Below are positions 7,556 through 14,900 of a DNA stretch of 64,000 nucleotides, piece by piece. The notes under the pieces were generated by a model. It did not search any database. It had not been told where the DNA came from and was given only the letters and a program-made list of their open reading frames with translations. The DNA comes from Actinomyces sp. ZJ308 (lineage in GTDB: Bacteria > Actinomycetota > Actinomycetes > Actinomycetales > Actinomycetaceae). The number at the start of each line of letters is the position of its first letter. Position 1 is the stretch's first letter. The stretch spans positions 25,383-89,382 of the forward strand of contig NZ_JAAIJY010000013.1 in the NCBI RefSeq assembly GCF_011752065.1. The letters are read 5' to 3'. A program made the position numbers and the translations under genes.

Positions 7556-8770
7556 ATGAGCACGGTGATGAGTACGGCGATGAGCAGCACCAGCGCCCCG
7601 ACGAGCCCGGTCCCGCGCCTGCGCCGCGGCGTGAGTCTGATCGTCGGGATGGACAACCAGCCGATGCTGTTCGACTCCGACTCGGGCAAGTACCACCGGC
7701 TCGGGGCGGCCGCGGCCTTCATCGTGGGTCAGTTCGACGGGGTGCGCTCCCTGCCGACCATCATCGAGGAGCTGCCCCAGGACATCGACGAGGCCGGCGC
7801 CAGGCGCATCACGAGCCTGGTCGACAACCTGCGCGACAAGAGCCTCCTGGCGGGCGGCGAGCCCGCCGCCACCGCGCCCACGGCGCCCGCGGCCCCGGCA
7901 CGCACCAGACGCACCCACGGGCGCCACACCGCCCAGCCCCGTCAGGCCCGCCACCTCAAGGTCGAGCAGCCGCGCCGCAGCGGAGGGTGGTGGTTGCCCC
8001 GCATCATTATCGCCCGCAAGTACCACCGGATCGTCGCCCCCGTCGTCACCCTGCTCCAGCGCCTCCCGGCCCGCGCGCTCAGCTGGCTCTTCCTGGCGCT
8101 GGCGGCCTGCGGGTACGCGGCCGGCGCCATGGCGCTGAGCTCCCTGGCCGGGGGCCCCCGCCCGGGCGCCCTCGTCGTGGTGACGGCGGTGGCGATCCAG
8201 CTGGTGAGCATCCTGCTGCACGAGTCCTGGCACGCCATCGTCGCCGGCTACCTGGGCACCCCCATCCGCGGGCTGGGGGTGGCGCTCATGTTCTGGGTGA
8301 TCCCCATCGCCTACGTCGACCGCACCGACTCCTACCGGGTGCGCTCCCGAAGCGGGCTGACCATGCTGGCCCTGGCCGGCATCTTCTCCGACGGCGTCGT
8401 GTGCGGCCTGGAGGCGGCCGTCGCCTGGGCCTCCTCGGGAACGGTGCGCCAGGTGGCCCTGACCCTGTGCGCCTTCCAGCTCACGATGCTCGTCACCAAC
8501 CTCAACCCCCTCACCCAGTCCGACGGCGTCGCCGCGGCCGAGGCGGCCACCGGCTCGGTCAACCTGCGCGGGCGCTCCATGTTCGTTCTGCGCTGCGTCC
8601 TGTCCCGCCGGCCCCTGCCGCCGGGACTGGCCGTCCTGCGGCCCGCGGTGCGCTGGGGCTACTTCGTCTACGGGCTTCTGTGCAGTCTCCTCGGCCTCCT
8701 GGCCTTCGTGATGAGCATTGTATGGATAGGCTACTGGCTGTACGTCCTCGTGAAAGGTTTCCTCCTATGA
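7556..8770 (+). CDS. PqqD-like domain fused to M50 (site-2-protease-like) membrane metalloprotease
   Basis: Predicted 404 aa. Residues about 18-100 resemble PqqD-type recognition elements (RGVSLIVGMDNQPMLFDSDSG...IIEELPQDIDEAGARRITSLVDNL). After a basic Ala/Pro linker come several membrane helices carrying the M50 zinc motif HESWH (222-226) and the distal NPLTQSDG motif (317-324), the third ligand region of site-2 proteases. The recognition domain suggests that it binds the precursor leader and cuts it at the membrane, possibly linked to export, since no dedicated peptidase or transporter is present; an immunity role is the alternative. ATG 7556 and ATG 7568 are both in frame. A 4-codon ORF (ATG 7545) with the nearest ribosome site ends on the start, which may couple translation. 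Confidence 0.82.
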   Translation: MSTVMSTAMSSTSAPTSPVPRLRRGVSLIVGMDNQPMLFDSDSGKYHRLGAAAAFIVGQFDGVRSLPTIIEELPQDIDEAGARRITSLVDNLRDKSLLAGGEPAATAPTAPAAPARTRRTHGRHTAQPRQARHLKVEQPRRSGGWWLPRIIIARKYHRIVAPVVTLLQRLPARALSWLFLALAACGYAAGAMALSSLAGGPRPGALVVVTAVAIQLVSILLHESWHAIVAGYLGTPIRGLGVALMFWVIPIAYVDRTDSYRVRSRSGLTMLALAGIFSDGVVCGLEAAVAWASSGTVRQVALTLCAFQLTMLVTNLNPLTQSDGVAAAEAATGSVNLRGRSMFVLRCVLSRRPLPPGLAVLRPAVRWGYFVYGLLCSLLGLLAFVMSIVWIGYWLYVLVKGFLL

Positions 8771-11406
8771 CGCAGCCGGTTCTGTCCCGTGCCGGTGCCT
8801 CCCCATCCCGACAGCCACAGCCGCAGCCCACATCCGCCGTGACCCCCGGGGAGCCCGTCCCATCCGCTCCGTCCCCCGCCGCACCGCAGACGGTGACGGA
8901 TCCCGCCCCGGAGCCCCCGGCCCTGGCCCAGCCCGCCGTGGCCCTTCCGACCCTCGTGCGCCTGGGAGGACTGCCCGTGCGGGCCGTTCCCGAGACCAGC
9001 GCCGCGGTGACCGGCACCCTGGAGTACCTGCGCCGGCTCGACGAGGTGCTCGACGGCGCCGCGAACCAGCTGCTCGACCCGCTCTACGAGCTCATCCCCA
9101 CCCTGGCCAAGACCGAGCGCCGCCTGGTCCTGCGCGCCAAGCGCCGGGTCTTCCAGGGGCGCGCCACCGGCCTGACCGCAGAGGTGCTGAAGGCCCTGCC
9201 GGGCGAGGTCGGTGCCCTGCTGGAGCGCTGGGACGCCCTGGTGGCCCGCAAGGAGGAGACCCGCGGGCGCCTGGCCGTTCTCGTCGACGTCGACCTGGAC
9301 CGCAGCCGCGAGCTGCTGGCGGCCGGCCTCGACGAGCCCGGCTACCAGGAGGCCCTGGCGATCGCCGCCCCGGCCCTCGTGTCCACCCTGGCCTCCCGCG
9401 GCCGCAGGCTGGATGACCCCCGCGTGCTGCGCACCCTCTACACCCTGGCCACCCGGGCGGCCCTCAAGACCAGCCCCTTCTCGGGGCTGACCACCGTGAA
9501 CGAGGCCGGACAGCCCTCCGCCGGGCGCAGTCACCGGATGGTGGCGACCCACCTGGCCTACCGCATCCTGAGCGCCACCGCTCAGGACCTGGCCCCCGAC
9601 GGCGCCCTCTACCTCGAGCCCGCCCCCGTGCGCCGGGCCGTCAGCGCCCCCGGCCGGGGCCCGGCCGGCGCCTACGGGCAGTTCCCGCCCGGCGAGGACG
9701 AGGCGGAGATGCTGACCGTCGTCGGCGAGCACGAGTACGGCAACGGGATGGTCTTCCGCCAGGAGGCCGTCCAGCCCGCCCGCTGGCTCCAGGAGACCCA
9801 CGACGCCCTGACCGGCGGCGGCATGCACGCCGTGCTCAGCGTGCGCGACGCCTGCGAGCGCGTGGGCGGCGCCGACCCGCGCCTGCGCCTGGAGCGGCTG
9901 CTGGCCTCGGGCGCCGTCGTGCCGCGCGTGCCCTGGTACCGCGGGGAGAACCCCTTCCCGCTGCTGGCCGCCACGCTCTCACCGGACCAGCAGCGCCAGT
10001 GGGGCAAGGACCTGGCCTGGCTGGCCCGGCTCGACGAGGTCATCGCCGCGGCCGACGGGCCCACGCGCGCCGAGCTCCTCAACCGCACGGTGCGCCTGGC
10101 CGAGCGCGTCTTCCCCGCCGGCGAGCTCGGTGAGCGGCCCAGCGGCTTCCTCTACGAGGACCGCGAGTCCGCCCGCAGCTGGCCCGATCCGCTCGAGGAC
10201 GCCCCCTTCTCCCAGGACGTGCAGACCCTGGCCGAGCTCGCCGACCCCTGGGTGGCCCGCTCCCACATCTATGACCTCATGGTGGCCCGGTTCGTCTCAC
10301 TGTTCGGAAACGGTGGGGTGTGCAAGGACCCGCTCGCCTTCTTCATGACTCTGGGCCACGCCCCCGACGGCGACGAGGAGATGCTGCGCGCCGCCGGGCT
10401 CGACTACGCCGCCGGGCCCGATACGGAGCGCGCCGCCCTGCCCGGCGGGCTGTCCGGATCTCCGCGGCACCTGGGCGCCTTCCTCCAGCCGGTGGCCCCC
10501 AGCGCCCGGACCTACGCCGCCGGCGGGGGACTCACGGTCGTCAACGCCTTCACCAACGCCAACGGTTCCCTTCAGGCCCGCTTCCACCGGCTCCTGGGTG
10601 CCGGCTTCCGGGAGCGCCTGGCCTCGCGGATCCGCACCGCCTGGGGCACCGAGCGGGTGCTGGAGATCCAGGCCAGCACCGAGTGCAACACCGGCCAGGC
10701 CGTCTCCTGCGGGCTCCTGCCGCCGCTGGGCCTGCCCGGCGAGCCGGGGGCGCCGGACACGGTCCCCCTCAGCTCCCTGCGGCTCGTCCACGATCCGGCC
10801 ACGAGCACCCTGTTCCTGGCCGACGACGCCGGGCCCGTGGGCCTGGCCTACCTGGGCCTGACGCCCCAGTACCTCCTGGGCGGCTACCTGTCCTGGCTGG
10901 TGCTGCTGAGCGACCCGTGGTCCCGGCTGCCCCCGTTCGCCGACCACTGGACCAGCCGGCGTCGGGACCTGAAGGGCCCCCTGCCCGACGAGGTCCTGCA
11001 CTCCGAGCGGGCCGTGGCCGGCCGTCTGGTGACCCGCCGCGAGTCCTGGACCTTCCCGGCCGCCCAGATCGCCCCGCTCATGGACCGCGACCTGACGACG
11101 ACCCTGCTGCACATGGATGACCTGCGCAAGCAGTGGGGCATACCGGTGGAGGTGTTCGTCCACCAGCACATGCCCTCCCAGGGGGCCACCTTCGACCAGC
11201 ACAAGCCCCGCTACGTGGACCTGTCCTCACCGGTCTCGCTGCTGGCGCTGCGGGGCTGGATCGATCCCGACGCCGCGCACATCAGCTTCGTCGAGGCCCT
11301 TCCGGCCCGCGGCGAGGCCCTGGGGCTCACGCAGGACGGCGAGCCGACGGTGGCCGAGTACCTGGTGGGACTCCAGTGGCCCAAGAACCTGGGAGGCATG
11401 GCATGA
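8767..11406 (+). CDS. Split LanB dehydratase, glutamylation (N-terminal) protein
   Basis: Predicted 879 aa, the size of stand-alone Lant_dehydr_N proteins of thiopeptide and goadsporin clusters. These use glutamyl-tRNA to esterify Ser/Thr of the core, the first half of dehydration. Family-like segments include LDEVLDGAANQLLDPLYELI, RALYTLATRAALKTSPFSGLT-like sequence near residue 240 and NAFTNANGSLQARFHRLLG near 600. The first 60 residues are Pro/Ala/Gln-rich. Its ATG overlaps the stop of the M50 gene (ATGA) and its own stop overlaps the next start the same way, so the three genes are translationally coupled. Confidence 0.88.
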   Translation: MTQPVLSRAGASPSRQPQPQPTSAVTPGEPVPSAPSPAAPQTVTDPAPEPPALAQPAVALPTLVRLGGLPVRAVPETSAAVTGTLEYLRRLDEVLDGAANQLLDPLYELIPTLAKTERRLVLRAKRRVFQGRATGLTAEVLKALPGEVGALLERWDALVARKEETRGRLAVLVDVDLDRSRELLAAGLDEPGYQEALAIAAPALVSTLASRGRRLDDPRVLRTLYTLATRAALKTSPFSGLTTVNEAGQPSAGRSHRMVATHLAYRILSATAQDLAPDGALYLEPAPVRRAVSAPGRGPAGAYGQFPPGEDEAEMLTVVGEHEYGNGMVFRQEAVQPARWLQETHDALTGGGMHAVLSVRDACERVGGADPRLRLERLLASGAVVPRVPWYRGENPFPLLAATLSPDQQRQWGKDLAWLARLDEVIAAADGPTRAELLNRTVRLAERVFPAGELGERPSGFLYEDRESARSWPDPLEDAPFSQDVQTLAELADPWVARSHIYDLMVARFVSLFGNGGVCKDPLAFFMTLGHAPDGDEEMLRAAGLDYAAGPDTERAALPGGLSGSPRHLGAFLQPVAPSARTYAAGGGLTVVNAFTNANGSLQARFHRLLGAGFRERLASRIRTAWGTERVLEIQASTECNTGQAVSCGLLPPLGLPGEPGAPDTVPLSSLRLVHDPATSTLFLADDAGPVGLAYLGLTPQYLLGGYLSWLVLLSDPWSRLPPFADHWTSRRRDLKGPLPDEVLHSERAVAGRLVTRRESWTFPAAQIAPLMDRDLTTTLLHMDDLRKQWGIPVEVFVHQHMPSQGATFDQHKPRYVDLSSPVSLLALRGWIDPDAAHISFVEALPARGEALGLTQDGEPTVAEYLVGLQWPKNLGGMA

Positions 11407-12578
11407 GTACGCCCGACGAACCCCAGTCCAGCCGGCGCGAGCAGCGCAACCAGCCCAGCCGGCTCACCCGCTCCCGGCGCCTGCGCTGGCTCGGCGGGCG
11501 CTCCCGGGCGGGCGAGCAGGCTGAACAGTCCGGGCCGGGCGGGCAGACCGGCCCGGACAGTCGGGGAGGGGGCGCCACCCCGCAGGTGGGGGGCTCGATC
11601 CCGGGGATCCAGCCCCTGGAGATGGCGGCCGCCGACTTCGGCAGCCTGCGCGCCCAGCACAGCTCGGTGCGTCAACGCGGATCGGCGCTGGTCAACCAGG
11701 CCGAGGACGTCGGCTGGCTGTACGCGCGGATCTACTGTGCCGGCGGGGACGACACCGACGAGCTGCTGCCCGAGATCGCCCAGTGGCTGGCCCGGGCCCG
11801 CGGGCAGTGGGACATCCGCTCGGCGCACTTCCTGCGCTTCGTCGACCTGCGCGGGCATCACATCCGTCTGCGGCTCAAGGCCGTCCAGGGCGTCCTGGAC
11901 GAGGCCTACGCGAGCATGCGCGAGCTCGACGCCGTCGCCCGGCGGGCCGAGGTGCGTACGGTCGAGCGGCTCGTCTCCGACCCCATGACCGGGGGGATCG
12001 GTGCCAGCCGGCCCGGGATCGCCTTCGGCGTCTACGGCCCCGAGTACGACAAGTACGGGGGCGTGGCCGGCGTGGAGGAGGCCGAGCGCCACTTCTACGT
12101 CTCCAGCCGGTGGTGTCTGGACCACCAGATCTGGCAGATCCCGCGCTCGGTGCCACGGGCGGCCCTGGCGGCTCGGTTCCTGGCCCTGGCGGCGCGTAGC
12201 GCGCCGCTGCCCGAGGCCGAGCTGCTCTCCGCTCACCTGCGGATGTGGGGCTCGCGCCTGCCCGCGCACCTGCGCGACGGCAGCGCCCTGGGGCCGATCG
12301 TCCAGCAGCTGCTGGAGGTCATCGAGTTCCAGTTCGACGAGATCCCGTCCTGGAGCCAGGCGGCCGGGGCCGTCGGCGAGCTGGCCGACGACGCCGGGCG
12401 CGCCATCGGCGTCATGGGCGCGGGTACCGGTGGGCGCCGGGCCCTGGACCTGCTGCACATCGACGTCAACCGGCTCGGGCTCAACCCGGCCGAGGAGTGC
12501 ATCGCCGGGCTGTGCGCCCGCCAGCTCCTGGCCGGAGGCGCCGTACCCCCGGCCCAGGCCTCGGCCGCCGCCGGGTAG
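11403..12578 (+). CDS. Split LanB elimination domain protein (thiopeptide-type, TIGR03891/SpaB_C-like)
   Basis: Predicted 391 aa. After a 95-residue basic, Gly/Gln-rich N-terminus, the conserved domain begins at VGWLYARIYCAGGDDTDELL, with HFLRFVDLRGHHIRLRLK and FGVYGPEYDKYGGVAGVEEA, the hallmark of the family. Members remove glutamate to give Dha/Dhb; some relatives instead catalyse pyridine-forming cycloaddition. Because this is the only such protein and a LanB N-terminal partner is adjacent, the elimination role is preferred, which leaves no candidate pyridine synthase. It is the last gene of the operon. Confidence 0.85.
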   Translation: MSTPDEPQSSRREQRNQPSRLTRSRRLRWLGGRSRAGEQAEQSGPGGQTGPDSRGGGATPQVGGSIPGIQPLEMAAADFGSLRAQHSSVRQRGSALVNQAEDVGWLYARIYCAGGDDTDELLPEIAQWLARARGQWDIRSAHFLRFVDLRGHHIRLRLKAVQGVLDEAYASMRELDAVARRAEVRTVERLVSDPMTGGIGASRPGIAFGVYGPEYDKYGGVAGVEEAERHFYVSSRWCLDHQIWQIPRSVPRAALAARFLALAARSAPLPEAELLSAHLRMWGSRLPAHLRDGSALGPIVQQLLEVIEFQFDEIPSWSQAAGAVGELADDAGRAIGVMGAGTGGRRALDLLHIDVNRLGLNPAEECIAGLCARQLLAGGAVPPAQASAAAG

Positions 12579-12616
12579 GGCCGGGGCGAGAACCCGCCAG
12601 GCAACCTGTCTGGCGC

Positions 12617-12686
12617 CGCGGACGCACCATCGGTCTCGCAGACGGCCCCGCAGGGGGCAGTCGCCGGGCCTGATGGTGCGTCCGCG
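12617..12686 (+). terminator. Large inverted repeat closing the RiPP operon
   Basis: CGCGGACGCACCATC (12617-12631) and its perfect 15-base complement (12672-12686) flank a 40-base loop that can fold further. It starts 39 bases after the last RiPP stop and precedes the convergent regulator gene. There is no T-tract, so it may act as an mRNA 3'-end stabiliser or a factor-dependent terminator. Confidence 0.55.
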
Positions 12687-12688
12687 AC

Positions 12689-12840
12689 GAGCCCGGGCCT
12701 GCGCCGGGATCTGCTGGGGGTACTCCACGACGCTCGGTTGCCACTGGCCGGGGGTTAGCCGTACTGCACGACACCCAGACCGTCGTGGAGTACAGCCAAG
12801 TGTCCTCCAATACGTGCTGAGGTTCGTGCAGTACGGCCGG
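12689..12840 (+). repeat. 152-bp repeat unit, copy 1 (forward-forward-reverse-reverse 12-mers)
   Basis: Nearly identical (5 differences) to 14737-14888, exactly 2048 bases away and in the same orientation. It contains 12-mers GTACTCCACGAC (12720), GTACTGCACGAC (12761), then the reverse complement of the first (12782) and of the second (12823, one mismatch). The spacing is 41, 21 and 41 bases, so complementary pairs interleave. It lies between the convergent ends of the RiPP operon and the AlbA-domain gene. Confidence 0.85.
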
Positions 12841-12888
12841 GGCGGACGGCTCTGGCCGCCGGGCCGAGGCTCCAGTCAGGAATGTCCG

Positions 12889-14586
12889 TCAGGCTCGGCG
12901 GTAGGTGGTGGTGATGTCGCCCTGACGGCCATCTGTCAGGACCGCTCCGGCCTCCCTGAGGCGTCTGAGTGCGTACATCACCTGGCGCGCGGACAGCCGT
13001 GTGGCTTTGACGATCTGCTGACGCGTGCGGGGCCCGTTCTCCAGACAGGCCCAGACGGCAGCCGCATTGGTGGACAGGGTGGAGATCTCGCTGGGAATGG
13101 TGTCCTCGACGTCGGGGGTCGAGCGGGCCTCGTCGGAGACCAAGGCATAGGACGTGGCACCGCGCTGTCCTCGGGCCTCGGCATAGCCCCGGCTCACCAG
13201 CTCCTGGAGGTGACGGCGGGCTTGCTGTGAGTCACCGCCGAAGCGACGGCGGTAGGAGGAGTTCGTCCACGATCTTCCATGCCGCATCTCGACGAGTGCA
13301 TGGCGCTGCTCGACGCTGAGACCGTGTGTCTCAAGGTCGGACAGCCAGCTGAGGTCTTCAGGTGAGAGAAGCGCGCTGCGGGGGAGCAGGGCCGTGAAGC
13401 GTACTCCGGTGTCCTGAAAGCGGACGGACTCCATGTCCGCATCGCGCAAGGCGCGCCGGACCTCCCGGATCCCGGAGCCGAGGCCTTCGATCACCCGCCG
13501 TCCCTCATAGTCCGTGGCGAAGGTGCAGATGGTGTAGAGGTGCTCGTTCACCGCGGACTTCCCATCGCGTGTACCGAGCTGGTCCACGCTCAACCCCCAC
13601 AGACCTCCTGGACTGGAGATGATGAGACGGTCGCGCAGCAGGCGGATCTCAACCCCTTTCGAGAGGGCGGGCTCGGAGAGGTCTCGGTGGACGAGCGCGT
13701 TGGCGATGAGCTCGCGAACCGCGATGAGTGGGAACTCGTGGACGTCTCGGCCATGCCCGTCATCTCCGAACCGGATGCGGGTCTGCGCGGTGCGTGCGAC
13801 CCAGTCGACGGCGTCAGTGAGCATCTGAGGCAGAGGGCCCGCGATCGTGAGTCGATCTGTTGCTCTGACTCCGTCGTTCGTGTCGGTGACGGCGGCTGTG
13901 ATGGACAGGCCGGGAAAGTGTCTCTGCGGGTAACGCCCCAGCGCATACAGTCCTGCCAGGGTCGTCTCTCCGTCGTCGGTGAGAACGTTTAGGTTGAGAA
14001 GAACCTCGGCGTCGGACTGGCCTGTGAGCGCGGTGGTGCCGGTACGTACCGACCGAAGGAAGCGCTGGACCAGGTTGTTGTCGAGGCTCTTCGCGGTGGT
14101 GCCGGGGACGGCGACTGAGTCCTCGCGAGGACGCCGGTGCCGGAGAAGCAGCTGTTGCTCCTCCTGCTGAGACATGCGGTAGTCGCCGTCGTACTGGCGC
14201 AGGTAGGCCGATCCCGTCTCCTTCCACCGGCATGGCTTGCTGTTGACCGGGACTTCCTGCACGTTGGCGGCGACGACGGTCTTCCCGTCAATGGCGATGG
14301 CACGTGGATCCACAGCGATCTCGCTCGAAAAACCTTGCCGGGCCTGCGAAACGAGGGCCTGCATGAGGTCGTGCGGATGCTGAGCTCCGACGACGGATAC
14401 CGGGTTCTCACTGACGCCGAGGAGGATGGTGCCGCCTCCGGGAAGGTTCGCGAAGGCGGAGAGCGTCGGACCGAGGGCGGTAGGGGAGTACTCGGAGAAG
14501 GTCTTCGCCTCGATCTCCAGGCAGTCGCCGCCCTCCAGCTCCAGGCGGGCGAGCGCCTCCGTGAGGTCATCCAGATCAACAATCAC
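12889..14586 (-). CDS. AlbA-like DNA-binding / ATPase-domain transcriptional regulator
   Basis: Predicted 565 aa. The N-terminal 140 residues match the AlbA_2 (Schlafen-like) domain (CLEIEAKTFSEYSPTALGPTLSAFANLPGGGTILLGVSE). The middle carries a RecG-type HATPase_c_4 region (AVRELIANALVHRDLSEPALSKGVEIRLLRDRLIISSPGGL; GLGSGIREVRRAL). The C-terminal 150 residues contain winged-helix-like repeats (TRQQIVKATRLSARQVMYALRRLREAGAV). Such proteins are putative regulators often found in mobile or defence regions. GTG 14586 has no ribosome site, but TACAAT ends 6 bases upstream, so a leaderless transcript is likely. Less extreme GC than its neighbours and flanking 152-bp direct repeats suggest that it is an insertion into the purB-RiPP interval. 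Confidence 0.75.
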   Translation of the reverse strand: MIVDLDDLTEALARLELEGGDCLEIEAKTFSEYSPTALGPTLSAFANLPGGGTILLGVSENPVSVVGAQHPHDLMQALVSQARQGFSSEIAVDPRAIAIDGKTVVAANVQEVPVNSKPCRWKETGSAYLRQYDGDYRMSQQEEQQLLLRHRRPREDSVAVPGTTAKSLDNNLVQRFLRSVRTGTTALTGQSDAEVLLNLNVLTDDGETTLAGLYALGRYPQRHFPGLSITAAVTDTNDGVRATDRLTIAGPLPQMLTDAVDWVARTAQTRIRFGDDGHGRDVHEFPLIAVRELIANALVHRDLSEPALSKGVEIRLLRDRLIISSPGGLWGLSVDQLGTRDGKSAVNEHLYTICTFATDYEGRRVIEGLGSGIREVRRALRDADMESVRFQDTGVRFTALLPRSALLSPEDLSWLSDLETHGLSVEQRHALVEMRHGRSWTNSSYRRRFGGDSQQARRHLQELVSRGYAEARGQRGATSYALVSDEARSTPDVEDTIPSEISTLSTNAAAVWACLENGPRTRQQIVKATRLSARQVMYALRRLREAGAVLTDGRQGDITTTYRRA

Positions 14587-14592
14587 GCGCTC

Positions 14593-14598
14593 ATTGTA
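14593..14598 (-). promoter_or_regulatory. -10 element of the AlbA-domain gene (leaderless)
   Basis: TACAAT on the minus strand ends 6 bases before GTG 14586, in an unusually AT-rich patch. Confidence 0.55.
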
Positions 14599-14700
14599 TA
14601 TAAAGTGTGCATGAAGGGTCTCTGAGTGTCTATGAAGTGTGCATCAAGCAGGTCAAGATGTATATGAAGGGCTCCGGCTTGTCTATGGAGTGTCGATGAG
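14595..14700. promoter_or_regulatory. Iterated TGT(A/C)TAT(A/G) sites upstream of the AlbA-domain gene
   Basis: The octamer TGTMTATR starts at 14595, 14627, 14659 and 14680, that is at spacings of 32, 32 and 21 bases (about 3, 3 and 2 helical turns). The first two share a longer block TAT(A/G)AAGTGTGCAT. The first site overlaps the predicted -10. This looks like an operator array for autoregulation. Confidence 0.55.
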
Positions 14701-14736
14701 GGAGCCTGCACCGGTTGGCATTGGCGTCGTCGGGCT

Positions 14737-14888
14737 GAGCCCGGGCCTGTGCCGGGGCCTGCTGGGCGTACTCCACGACGTTCGGTTGCCACTGGCCGGG
14801 GGTTAGCCGTACTGCACGACACCCAGACCGTCGTGGAGTACAGCCAAGTGTCCTCCAATACGTGCTGAGGTTCGTGCAGTACGGCCGG
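14737..14888 (+). repeat. 152-bp repeat unit, copy 2
   Basis: Same orientation and architecture as copy 1 at 12689-12840; the last 105 bases are identical. It lies between the start of the AlbA-domain gene and the end of purB. Recombination between the two copies would excise the AlbA-domain gene precisely. Confidence 0.85.
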
Positions 14889-14900
14889 TGAGGGCGAGTC

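Noticed and set aside
10297..11202. Long minus-strand frame opposite the LanB gene (and many similar long frames opposite purB, metN, pgm, the SLC13 gene)
   Set aside because: At this GC content the antisense frames stay open by codon bias; they are Gly/Gln/Val/Arg-rich, lack domains and overlap well-supported genes.
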